Shown: positions 35,901 through 45,627, counted from the first letter of the stretch. The stretch: DNA of 64,000 bases from Narthecium ossifragum (GCA_963920575.1 OY986969.1:11157096-11221095); one strand, 5' to 3'. Program-made: numbers and translations. Notes: generated by a model from the letters alone, not told the origin.

Positions 35901-37306
35901 TAGGATTTGTAATCCTAGTTCCAGTAGGATTTGGAGTCCAAGTTGTACTCAAATAGCCATTGGTGTTTGTAGGTTTGGGTTGGTTGTAAGGAGTAGGTAA
36001 TGGCTGATACGGTGGTGATGGATTGTAGGGAGGAATAGGGTTGTACGGTGCGTAGGGAGGTGGCATAGGCTGCTGGTATGGTGGCGGAGAATGGGTAGTG
36101 GGGCCAGGTATGGGTGAGGGATGGATAGAGGGCTCAAGGTTTGGATACTGGCTCGGTTCATAGGCAGGTTGGATGTGAGGTGGGTAATAGTAGGCTTGTG
36201 GAAGAATTGGGTTGTAGGCTGCATAGGGTGGAGGTTGGGTAGGGTTAGGGTTCTGTAGGGATGATGATGGAGGTAAAGGATAATGATGTGGAAGAGGGAT
36301 TCGACCAGGTATAGGAGTAGGTCTGGTCGGATGAACAGTGATCCGTGTAGGGTTTGAGCAATTCACGGTATAACTAGGGTTTTGGCCAGGTACTCTTCCT
36401 GCCATGTGGACTCCTTCGGAAGGATTCTGGACGGTACAGGTAAGAGGAAAGAGCTCTGATACCAAGTTGATACGATGCACCTTCTCAAGGGCTTTCGTAC
36501 CGGGTCTCTTGCCTTATCTCAGATCCTCTTTAGCCAAATCTATGGCTAGGTCGAGAGATACCTTTAGGGTTTTAGGAGAAGGACCCTAGGTATTCGACGA
36601 GGAAGGCGAAGACTAGAGGTAGGAGACGGAAGAGAAGAGGATACCTTGTAGATCCTCTTGTGGTTGGCTGGTTACTCTTGGAGATCCACGCCAAGGGAGG
36701 TGGAAGAAGAGGGGCAGCGGCCAAGGAGGACGCCGGGGATTGGAATCGTGGCTGGTGGCGGCGAACGGCGGTGATGATGGTGGTGGCTGGCTGGTGGAGA
36801 AGGCCAACAGGAGAGAGAAACGTGGGAAGGGCTGGTGATGGTGGAATATTAAGTTATGGCTACTCCTAGATTACAGCTACTCCTATAATATCTCTTAACT
36901 TTATTCTTCAATGCATAAAACCTAATACAAGCTAGGGAGGTCCTTTTATAGAGGCCTCAAGAGAGTCCTACTCCAACCTGAATACTACCTTGCTTTAATC
37001 AGCAAGTAACCAGACTTTCCTAATAAGACTCAATCTTATCTCAACTTCCTAATAACATGGACTCATAATAAGAACTGATTTAAGCAAATCATAAACTGAA
37101 CTCAAACTAGGAAACTGACTCAATCAAGATAACTACTAACTATGAAATCAACTAAGCAAGCAAACCAGCTAGGGAATAAGAATCCTTTTGGCTGGTTGGG
37201 CTTAGGACGCCCAAAGTGACCTGGTTGCAGCTAGCTCCTTGGCGTGGGCCCACCCAAGCAAGGACATGGGTCCCTTCTTGGATTGGCTCAGTTCATCCTC
37301 ATATCA
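32944..37306 (-). mobile_element. Complete family B element, minus strand (TSD gatag)
   Basis: Two 839-bp LTRs (32944-33782 and 36468-37306) flank a 2685-bp internal region; gatag stands at 32939-32943 and 37307-37311. By eye the LTRs differ at under ten positions, mostly transitions, so the insertion is young, although one LTR end has decayed to CATATCA. The primer site (minus strand TTGGTATCAGAGC, next to 36468) and a polypurine tract (next to 33782) are in place. The only long ORF is proline-rich and holds no gag, protease, RT or integrase motif, so the element is non-autonomous. Confidence 0.93.
33628..36405 (-). pseudogene. Family B proline-rich ORF with one stop codon
   Basis: From ATG at 36405 (MAGRVPGQNPSYTVNCS) the frame stays open except for one TGA at 35743-35745, where other copies have the Trp of QSWIPLPYPS. 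It then continues to 33628, about 926 codons in all, the last ~50 within the 3' LTR. Layout: proline/tyrosine-rich N-terminus (YNPSPPYQPLPTPYNQP), two 26-residue NPTGTRITNPTPTRN repeats, a long proline/serine-rich middle, a region rich in SDQI and IKLSQSD words, and a C-terminus near DPGRPTMTMHNH. No catalytic motif is seen. Function unknown; a structural Gag-like role is possible. Confidence 0.75.
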
Positions 37307-39201
37307 GATAGCTCTATGTTGGCTTACTGCATGGTAATCAGTTATTGTAGCTTCATATAAATGGTCTCAATTGTGCATCCTAATCTCATGTAAGCCTAGG
37401 GCCGACAGTGTGCCCCGTTTTTCTGATTCTTTCTCTGTGAGTGATGTGTCTTGGTGTATTGTAGCCTTTTGGCTTGTTGATACCAGCTTCTAGCCGTGGT
37501 TTTGCTATAGCGCCGTTGTGTTGCTGGAATTCCTCAGAACCGGGTTTGGTTCTTCTGTATAAGCTACTGGACAATTGAATGATGATTTGGCATGTAGAGA
37601 CACCTAGGCCTAGTTGCTTGTATAGACTCATGCATGTTGTATGCATTAGAAGCATTAAGGTTAGGTGGTAGGCGATGGATTCGATCGCCTATCCGGGGTT
37701 CTCGGGTAGCCCGGATCTAGTCTTAGGACTGGAGTTTGGGTAGTCGAGGATTAGGATGTGATTGTCATCAATGATTATGTTGGATATCATTTGAGGTTAT
37801 TGCTATAGTCGACTATGGATTATAATTTATATTTGAGGTGTAGAGGTCGTGTCGGTCTCCAAGGCCAAGTGCTAAGGATGGTTTTTGATGCATTCCCTGA
37901 CATGTGTGTCCCCGCGAGAGATGGTATGACTGGGCAGGGTGGTACTTGGACAGGAGCCCGCAGTCTTTGTTTCCTCTCGTTTGTTCTTGGGTAAGGGTGA
38001 TCCCGCATGGTACCGTTCCCCTGTTGGTGCTTAGGGTGATTTTGGTAACATGTTCAAGAGAGAGGTTCATGACGGGAGCCCTTGGGATATCGATAGGGTT
38101 ATGGGACCCTTGGCATTCCTTAGACTTAGGCGGAGAACGACACAGTTGCAGTTTTCCCTTCCTTTCTGTGCGACGTAGAATAGAACCCTACTGGGCATTG
38201 TTGCTCACCCTACCTGGGTTGCATCGGCGATGCAGGTCGATGCAGTTCCTTCTTTCAGGTGTTCCTTTAGAAGATGGCGCGGTATTTCGAGGTGATCGAG
38301 GACTTGGAGCGTTGGGGAGTTCGTCAACATATAATTTACAGTTTTAGTCAATGTGTACAAATTGATGTATTAATTGATGTATTCAAGGATATAATTGTAA
38401 GATTATTAATTCAGTTGTATTTGAGAAATATTGTAATATTCTTTTATATAAATGTTGAGGAATATAAGAATGTTGAAATTGTAAAATGTACAGGCTTCTT
38501 GTGCTGTAGTTATAAAGGGGATTCTGCCAAAATTTTTATGAATTTGAGGAATGAAATTGTTTAAATTCATAGCAGTTATATCTTGGTGCACCATTTGATG
38601 ATGTAAACAGGTTTAAGTGTTTCACGTCTCGATCTGGATGGTTTTCTGGGTCAGGGTGTGACACTGGGTGTGGGGTCGCTGACGTGGCGGAGAGAGAAAG
38701 TGACGGGGAGAGAGAAATTCCTGTGGAGGTGATGCCGGCTGCGGAGAAGATGACCGACGGGGAAGAAGGTGGATCAATGGTGGATTTTTGGGTGGAAACT
38801 ACATTACCTCTACTCCTATGATATTCTATCAACTATTCTTAATAATTCTCTTCATCATTCCTCCTCATCATACAAACTACTGAGGTCCTTTTATAGATAC
38901 CTTGACAGAGTCCTAATCCAACTAGAAAACCCCCTTGCTTAATTAGCAAGTAATAAGGCTTCAAACTCAACTCAACTTCCTAACTCAAATGGACTCTTAA
39001 TTAATTTATAACAATCAAATATTAACTAGGACTCAATATAAAAGACTAATGATAAATCCTAATCAAATACTCTAGTTTGAACTAGAGAAGTCCAAGCCAA
39101 ACTAGGAAAGAGGCTGAACCAGTTTGGTTCCTCTTCTGGATTCGGGTCCAGTTGGTCGAGTCGGATCGACTCGTATCAGCAAGTCACACACAAGCATATC
39201 C

Positions 39202-40484
39202 TGATACGAGTCGATCCGACTTGACCAACTGGACCCGAACCCAGAAGAGGAACCAAGCTGGTTCAACCTCTTTCCTAGTTTGACTTGGACTTCCCTAGTT
39301 CAAACTAGAGTATTTAATTAGTATTTATCATTAGTCTTTTATTGAGTCCTAGTTGATTGTTAGGAATTAATTAAGAGTCCCTTTGAGTTAGGAAGTTGAG
39401 TTGAGTCAGAAACCTTATTACTTGCTAATCAAGCAAGGGGGTTTTTCTAGTTGATTAGGACTCTGTCAAGGTCTCTATAAAAGGACCTTAGTAGTTTGTA
39501 TTAGGTAATGATGCATGATGATGAATGAAGAGTAGTTGATAAGTTATCATAGGAGTAGAATATCATAGGAGTAGAAGTAAAGTAGATTCCACCAAATATC
39601 CATCATAGATCCACCTTCTTCCCCGTCGGTCATCTTCTCCGCAGCCGGCACCGCCTCCACCAGTGTTTCTCTCTCCCCGTCACTTTCTCTCTCCTCCACG
39701 TCAGCGCCACGTCAGCACTCTATCTCCTCGTCACTAGCCACTGTTCATCGTCTCCCTCCCGTGGCCGAACCCTAGCTTCACCGCCGTTGCCTCTCCGGCC
39801 ACCCCCGTCGCCAACCAAGGCCACCATTCTCTTCCCCAAGCCTTCACGACTCCGGCCAACCCATTCACCGCCCCGTTCGTCTTCTCCGGCGTCTTCCCCG
39901 GCAACCTCATCTTCACAGCCACCGTCAGCCGTCCACCATACGACCCCGATCTCACTCCCAAATCCCTCCTAAGTACCCGGCCGGCCTCTGTAGACCCGAT
40001 CCCAACCATCCCTGACCATTCCCGGCCTCCAGCCGAGCTCCTCGTCGTCCCCGACGCCGGTGAACCCAACCCCGCCGCCCTCGACCTCTAGATCCCGCCG
40101 ATCTAGCCCACCTCCGACCAATCCACTCCGGTGGATCTCTTCCCCAACAACCCGCGATCTTCCTTGCCACTATCCCGACCGCCGCCGCCGCTCCAACGCC
40201 GGCGATCCACTCCGGCGATTCTCAGTCGTCGGATATTCCCAGCCACCTTTGGCCAAATTGGCTCAGCCACTCAATCCGGATCCAGCCCAATCCACTTGGT
40301 CAGCTTGATCCAGATCAATTCAGACTTGACCCAGTCAAGTCCCATCCAATCAGGCTCAGCCAGATCCGATCCAGCTAGCCAATTCAGCCAATTGGACTCA
40401 AATCAAGTCCGATAAGGCCGATTCTGATCGATTGGAGCAGTAGAGACCCATTACGAGAGGATCACGAGTAGACCGCTCGTAACA
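39202..40484 (+). mobile_element. Family A solo LTR (TSD tatcc)
   Basis: TGATACGAGTCGATCCG start, GACCGCTCGTAACA end, flanked by tatcc at 39197-39201 and 40485-40489. Only 18 bases of E separate it from the minus-strand family-A LTR that ends at 39178. Confidence 0.95.
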
Positions 40485-40489
40485 TATCC

Positions 40490-40894
40490 CCTTCACCTAA
40501 GCGCTACCAGGTCTTCGCTACTACAATCGAGGAGGAGTTGGAACAGCTGAAGAACGCGCTACAACTAAAGCACGCCGAAAATAATTCACATGCCAAAAAT
40601 AATTCACATGCCGAAAATAATTCTCATGGGAATGTTCCACCCAATATGGTACCTCTTGACACTGTACAGAAATTGGTCACCGAGAGCGTGAGGGCTTTCC
40701 ACATGCAAAACAAGTACGCCATGAGGTCGGGATATATGAAACTATACCCTTCCGAGATAGACTTGGCCCCATACCCAGCAAACTATCAGCAACCTCAGCT
40801 AACCAAGTTCAACGGGACCGGATCCCTGCATGAGCACATTGCCCATTTCCTAGCGGCCTGCCTAGACACGGCTGAAAATAGCGTGCTATTACTG
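40490..40894 (+). pseudogene. Element E gag, N-terminal part
   Basis: The frame carries three copies of an 18-base unit encoding HAENNS/HAKNNS (40573-40626), then LYPSEIDLAPYP and LTKFNGTGSLHEHIAHFLAAC, the conserved start of the gag domain in plant Tat/Retand-like Ty3/gypsy elements. It is cut after ENSVLLL by the complete family-A element whose TSD is tactg, and resumes at 45628. Confidence 0.8.
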
Positions 40895-42311
40895 TGATAC
40901 GAGTCGATCCGACTCGACCAACTGGATCCGAACCCAGAAGAGGAACCAAGCTGGTTCAACCTCTTTCCTAGTTTGACTTGGACTTCCCTAGTTCAAACTA
41001 GAGTATTTAATTAGTATTTATCATTAGTCTTTTATTGAGTCCTAGTTGATTGTTAGGAATTAATTAAGAGTCCCTTTGAGTTAGGAAGTTGAGTTGAGTC
41101 AAAAACCTTATTACTTGCTAATCAAGCAAGGGGGTTTTTCTAGTGGATTAGGACTCTGTCAAGGTCTCTATAAAAGGACCTTAGTAGTTTGTATTAGGTA
41201 ATGATGGATGAGATGAATGATTAAGAGTAATTAGTAGAATATCATAGGAGTAGAATATCATAGGAGTAGAAGTAAAGTAGATTCCACCCGACATCTACCA
41301 TAGATCCATCTTCTTCCCCGTCGGTCATCTTCTCCGCAGCCGGCACCGCCTCCACCAGTGTTTCTCTCTCTCCCGTCACTTTCTCTCCTCCACGTCAGCG
41401 CCACGTCAGCCCTCTCTCCCAGTCACCTGCCACGTCAGCATCTCCTTCTCCACTTCTCTCCCATGACCCAACCCTACCTACCGCCGGCCATACCTCCGTT
41501 CTCCCTTCTCCGGCCACCCCCGCTGCCATCCAAGGCCACCACCGTCTTCCCTGAGCCACCACGACTCCGGCCATACCTTTCACGTCGCCCCACTCCATCT
41601 TCTCCGGCGATTCCCACGGCAACCCATCGTCCCCGACCTCCGTCCCCATCGCCGTCATCCGCCATCAACCCCGATCTCACCTCCAGACCCATCTAAATCC
41701 ATCGCCTATCTCCCCCGACCCTCTTTCCGACGTCCCCAGCCACTCCCGGAGCCTCCCTCGTCGTCCCCGACGCCGGCCGACCCTACCTTCACGGCCGTCT
41801 TCCCCAGATCCGGCCGATCTGCCACCCATCTCCCAGATCCGAGCCGTTGGATCTCTTCCCCACCGTCCAACGAACTTTCCTGCCACTACCCCGACCGCCG
41901 CCGCCGCCACTACGCCGGCGATCTACTCCGGCGAACCACAGCTCTTGGATCAACCCGGTTCAGCCACTTCAATCAGGTTCAGCCCAATCAAGGCTGGTTC
42001 AGCCAGCCAACTTGAATCAGACTCAGCCAAGTCTAATTGATTCAGCTGAGCCAGTTAATCCGGATCAAGCCCAATCTAAGCCGATCAGCTTGATCCAGAT
42101 CACTTCAGACTTGACCCAGTCAAGTCCCTTCCAATCAGGCTTAGCCAGATTCGATCCAGCTTCAGCCAGATCCGATCCAGCTCAAGCCAGATCCGATCTA
42201 GCTAGCCAAATCAGCCCATTGGACTCAAATCAAGTCCGATCAGGCCGATTCTGATCGATTGGAGCAGTAGAGACCCATTACGAGAGGATCACGAGTAGAC
42301 CGCTCGTAACA
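40895..42311 (+). mobile_element. 5' LTR of the complete family A element
   Basis: The first bases after TGATA form a perfect inverted repeat, CGAGTCG-ATC-CGACTCG. U3 ends near the TATA box at 41169, leaving over 1.1 kb for R and U5, which is unusually long. R/U5 has a C-rich leader (about 41300-41900) and then a tract of degenerate GATCCAGC and CAGATCCGATC words up to the end. Confidence 0.93.
41169..41175 (+). promoter_or_regulatory. TATA box in family A 5' LTR
   Basis: TATAAAA within CTCTATAAAAGGACC, 275 bases into the LTR. The same CTATAAAAGGACC occurs at the matching place in the other family-A LTRs and in the complete family-B LTRs. Transcription would start some 30 bases downstream. 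Confidence 0.75.
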
Positions 42312-42313
42312 AC

Positions 42314-42326
42314 TTGGTATCAGAGC
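42314..42326 (+). promoter_or_regulatory. Primer-binding site (initiator tRNA-Met type)
   Basis: TTGGTATCAGAGC begins two bases after the 5' LTR and complements the 3' end of initiator tRNA-Met. Confidence 0.9.
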
Positions 42327-42375
42327 TCCGTTCCACCGACTGTGCGGTTCAGAACCTACTGGAAACTTCGCCACC

Positions 42376-44280
42376 ATGTATGGAGTACCCCATGAAAGTT
42401 TGGAGCAGCAATTCAAGATTCTGCAGTCCCAGTTGAAGCTCTGTTCAACTTTGATGGAACGCCAAAGCAGAACCTTGGAGCGCACCAGTAGGAAGTGGGA
42501 GCAGATTACTAGTAGATGGTCAACTGTGACTCAAACAAGTCTCACAGGGATTCAGATTTCGAGTCAAACCCCTACTCTAGCTGCAACCCAAATTCCAGAA
42601 CCTGACCCTGAGCCAACTCAGATTATGACTCCGATTGTAATTGCGAGTCCGAATGAGAGACCAGCAATCAATAAGGGAGAAGAGATCCAGAAGCTAGTTG
42701 AGGAGCGACAACCGTCCGATTCTCAGATCGAACTGGAGCACATGCTGTTGCAACCACCTCTGCCAGATCAGGGTGAACACTTTCTACCACCTTCTCATGA
42801 TTTTTCTGAAATTTTCCCTATTTTTCCATATTTTTCCGGAATTTCCCCTGGTTTTCTCTCTCCTCCCGGTTTGGCTCGAGCCGCGGCTCATCCCTCTCCT
42901 TCAGCCCGGCTCACCTCCGAGCCGACTACCCTTCGTCCCGGCTCATCCACGGCTCCGTCGGCTCGTCCTCAAGCCGCCACCCCAACGCCGATCTCAGACG
43001 CCGTCCTCTTCTCCCAACCTTCGAGGAAGCACCGGCGTCCATCCCCGAAGCCACCGTGGCCAACCACGTCCACGATTGAGGCCCGGATCGCCGACGTCCA
43101 ATTCCGGCGAACTCCCCTGTTCCGGCCTCCTCCGCTCCGCCACTTCCCGGGAATGATCTCAAGATCAAACCACCGGAGAAAGGTCCCAATACCTTCACGA
43201 ACCGTTTCCACCCATCCCCGGCTACCGATGAGCCCTCCTTCACCGCCGATCACCGGCGACGTTCTCCACCGCGTCGCCACCTTCAGATCCGGTGCATCCG
43301 AGGCCCCATCCGACGATCAGACCGTACGGATGGAACCCCCTCGTCCCTACGAAGCTTCCTGTGCCGTTGCCACTCTCCGACGACCATGTTTCGCCGTTGA
43401 TCCAGCTCCGGCAGCTTCTCAGCCGTCCGATCAAGACTGCAACTTGATCCAGCCGTTTGATCAGCCTGATCTTCGATCCAATGGTTCCGATCTTCGATCT
43501 GAACCTGATCCAAGAGTCCCCAGCAATCAGGACCATCCAGATCAACTCCAGGTGATCCAGATGCATCCTCAGCCGTTCATCAAGCATCCGAAGGTTGATA
43601 TGAGCCATCAAAGGAGCTACCCTCCTTATTCAGATGTCTCTTTCAATCTGATCAGATCTGATTATGATGGTAACACCGGTTTGGCTCAACTGATTCAAGT
43701 CCAGATTGACACCGGCAGAGCCAACCAAGTCAGACAGGTTTGGACCAGAGTACGACTCAGCACAGCTGAAGATTCAACTTGGTTCAACCAACTTCTAGCC
43801 CATACTAGTGCAGCAGAAGCGTGGTTCAGCCATCTTCACTTCAGATTGGACCAAAGCCAGCTTGACCCAGATTCAAGCCAAGTCCCTGCACAGTTGATTA
43901 GACCATGGAGATCAGATCCCATCCTATGGTCATGGGCAACACTACTGATGGGACATGATGAGGATGATCCAGGAGAGCCATTGAAGATCATATTCCTGGA
44001 GCTACCTGAGCCGTCAGATCGACCGCCAGATGCTCATCCATCACTGCCACTGCTACCACTGGACCCGACATGGGATCGACCTGGTTTCTCCCCACCGAGT
44101 CCAGAACTACAGCAGCAAGTTGATTCGGTCCAGCCACATGGAGCCATCCTACCTGACCTGACTCTGGCCTTGAGGACAAGGCCAATTTTGAAGGAAGGGG
44201 GGGTGATACGAGTCGATCCGACTCGACCAACTGGATCCGAACCCAGAAGAGGAACCAAGCTGGTTCAACCTCTTTCCTAG
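42376..44280 (+). CDS. Family A ORF: uncharacterised 634-residue protein
   Basis: The ATG at 42376 lies in GCCACCATG, a strong plant/animal-type start context, 65 bases after the LTR. The frame is intact for 634 codons and its last 25 codons enter the 3' LTR. Residues 8-50 look helical and possibly coiled (LEQQFKILQSQLKLC, RTLERTSRKWEQI). A long proline/serine/arginine-rich middle follows. A C-terminal block with RPWRSDPILWSWATLLMG and HDEDDPGEPLKI is nearly identical to one in the plus-strand B ORF. No zinc knuckle, protease, RT or integrase motif is visible. A Gag-like particle role is a guess; the unbroken length and shared blocks suggest it is or was recently functional. Confidence 0.7.
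   Translation: MYGVPHESLEQQFKILQSQLKLCSTLMERQSRTLERTSRKWEQITSRWSTVTQTSLTGIQISSQTPTLAATQIPEPDPEPTQIMTPIVIASPNERPAINKGEEIQKLVEERQPSDSQIELEHMLLQPPLPDQGEHFLPPSHDFSEIFPIFPYFSGISPGFLSPPGLARAAAHPSPSARLTSEPTTLRPGSSTAPSARPQAATPTPISDAVLFSQPSRKHRRPSPKPPWPTTSTIEARIADVQFRRTPLFRPPPLRHFPGMISRSNHRRKVPIPSRTVSTHPRLPMSPPSPPITGDVLHRVATFRSGASEAPSDDQTVRMEPPRPYEASCAVATLRRPCFAVDPAPAASQPSDQDCNLIQPFDQPDLRSNGSDLRSEPDPRVPSNQDHPDQLQVIQMHPQPFIKHPKVDMSHQRSYPPYSDVSFNLIRSDYDGNTGLAQLIQVQIDTGRANQVRQVWTRVRLSTAEDSTWFNQLLAHTSAAEAWFSHLHFRLDQSQLDPDSSQVPAQLIRPWRSDPILWSWATLLMGHDEDDPGEPLKIIFLELPEPSDRPPDAHPSLPLLPLDPTWDRPGFSPPSPELQQQVDSVQPHGAILPDLTLALRTRPILKEGGVIRVDPTRPTGSEPRRGTKLVQPLS
44166..44203 (+). promoter_or_regulatory. Hairpin plus polypurine tract before family A 3' LTR
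   Basis: GGCCTTGAGGACAAGGCC (44166-44183) has perfect 7-base arms around an AGGA loop, followed by the 14-base all-purine tract at 44190-44203 ending at the LTR. The same bases encode LEDKANF in one frame, like the last codons of chromovirus pol, so the segment is probably a retained pol end. Confidence 0.75.
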
Positions 44281-45622
44281 TTTGACTTGGACTTCCCTAG
44301 TTCAAACTAGAGTATTTAATTAGTATTTATCATTAGTTTTTTATTGAGTCCTAGTTGATTGTTAGGAATTAATTAAGAGTCCCTTTGAGTTAGGAAGTTG
44401 AGTTGAGTCAGAAACCTTATTACTTGCTAATCAAGCAAGGGGGTTTTTCTAGTGGATTAGGACTCTGTCAAGGTCTCTATAAAAGGACCTTAGTAGTTTG
44501 TATTAGGTAATGATGGATGAGATGAATGATTAAGAGTAATTAGTAGAATATCATAGGAGTAGAATATCATAGAAGTAGAAGTAAAGTAGATTCCACCCGA
44601 TATCTACCATAGATCCATCTTCTTCCCCGTCGGTCATCTTCTCCGCAGCCGACACCGCCTCCACCAGTGTTTCTCTCTCTCCCGTCACTTTCTCTCTCCT
44701 CCACGTCAGCGCCACGTCAGCCCTCTCTCCCAGTCACCTGCCACGTCAGCATCTCCTTCTCCACTTCTCTCCCGTGACCCAACCCTACCTACCGCCGGCT
44801 ATACCTCCGTTCTCCCTTCTCCGGCCACCCCCGCTGCCATCCAAGGCCACCACCGTCTTCCCTGAGCCACCACGACTCCGGCCATACCTTTCACGTCGCC
44901 CCACTCCATCTTCTCCGGCGATTCCCACGGCAACCCATCGTCCCCGACCTCCGTCCCCATCGCCGTCATCCGCCATCAACCCCGATCTCACCTCCAGACC
45001 CATCTAAATCCATCGCCTATCTCCCCCGACCCTCTTTCCGACGTCCCCAGCCACTCCCGGAGCCTCCCTCGTCGTCCCCGACGCCGGCCGACCCTACCTT
45101 CACCGCCGTCTTCCCCAGATCCGGCCGATCCGCCACCCATCTCCCAGATCCGAGCCGTTGGATCTCTTCCCCACCGTCCAACGAACTTTCCTGCCACTAC
45201 CCCGACCGCCGCCGCCGCCCCTACGCCGGCGATCTACTCCGGCGAACCACATCTCTTGGATCAACCCGGTTCAGCCACTTCAATCAGGTTCAGCCCAATC
45301 AAGGCTGGTTCAGCCAGCCAACTTGAATCAGACTCAGCCAAGTCTAATTGATTCAGCTGAGCCAGTTAATCCGGATCAAGCCCAATCTAAGCCGATCAGC
45401 TTGATCCAGATCACTTCAGACTTGACCCAGTCAAGTCCCATCCAATCAGGCTTAGCCAGATTCGATCCAGCTTCAGCCAGATCCGATCCAGCTCAAGCCA
45501 GATCCGATCTAGCTAGCCAAATCAGCCCATTGGACTCAAATCAAGTCCGATCAGGCCGATTCTGATCGATTGGAGCAGTAGAGACCCATTACGAGAGGAT
45601 CACGAGTAGACCGCTCGTAACA
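44204..45622 (+). mobile_element. 3' LTR of the complete family A element
   Basis: TGATACGAG to CTCGTAACA, 1419 bp, TATAAAA at 44478. It supplies the last 25 codons of the ORF. About 15 substitutions and one short CT indel separate it from the 5' LTR by eye. Confidence 0.93.
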
Positions 45623-45627
45623 TACTG

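Larger units (their letters stand above)
27762..38663. mobile_element. Element D: Tekay-like insertion with inverted outer LTR ends (TSD ctggg)
   Basis: The left end reads TGTCACGCCCCGACCCAGAA and the right end is its near-complement ...TCTGGGTCAGGGTGTGACA, flanked by ctggg at 27757-27761 and 38664-38668. Both outer ends are the U5 (3') ends of Tekay-like LTRs: the left LTR lies on the minus strand with pol remnants beside its inner start, while the right LTR fragment lies on the plus strand. Three later insertions sit inside (28397-29746, 30699-32011, 32944-37306). Without them D is about 3.9 kb. Confidence 0.75.
32740..38663 (+). mobile_element. Right (plus-strand) LTR fragment of element D
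   Basis: The pieces 32740-32943 and 37307-38663 (around the family-B element) read on the plus strand like the solo LTR at 11532-14899: a TTGTATGCATTA word (37637), a CCCGGATCTAG stretch, CTACTGGGCATTGTTGCTCACC (38188; compare 14520), a CTTTCAGGT acceptor-like site, and the end GGTTTTCTGGGTCAGGGTGTGACA. The start of this LTR is missing or unrecognisable, so its left limit is approximate. Its body differs clearly from D's left LTR although the last ~45 bases match. Confidence 0.6.
26961..39178 (-). mobile_element. Family A solo LTR on the minus strand, split by element D (TSD gcaag)
   Basis: The left part (26961-27761) begins TGATTCGAGCGGTCTACTCG, the reverse complement of the family-A end. 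The right part (38669-39178) ends GATCGACTCGTATCA, the reverse complement of its start. The flanks are gcaag at 26956-26960 and 39179-39183. Between the parts lies the 10.9-kb element D with its own TSD ctggg. Rejoined, the two parts make about 1.3 kb, a normal family-A LTR. Confidence 0.93.
40895..45622 (+). mobile_element. Complete family A non-autonomous LTR retrotransposon (TSD tactg)
   Basis: LTRs at 40895-42311 (1417 bp) and 44204-45622 (1419 bp) start TGATACGAG and end CTCGTAACA, flanked by tactg at 40890-40894 and 45623-45627. By eye the LTRs differ by about 1%. The internal region is only 1892 bp: primer site 42314-42326, one ORF from 42376, a hairpin at 44166-44183 and a polypurine tract at 44190-44203. 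With no gag core or pol motif it must be moved by proteins from elsewhere. This is the reference copy that defines family A, otherwise seen as seven solo LTRs here. Confidence 0.95.

Noticed and set aside
26961..39178. Treating the two halves as two separate LTR fragments
   Set aside because: Shared gcaag flanks and the exact ctggg junction with D show that one solo LTR was split.
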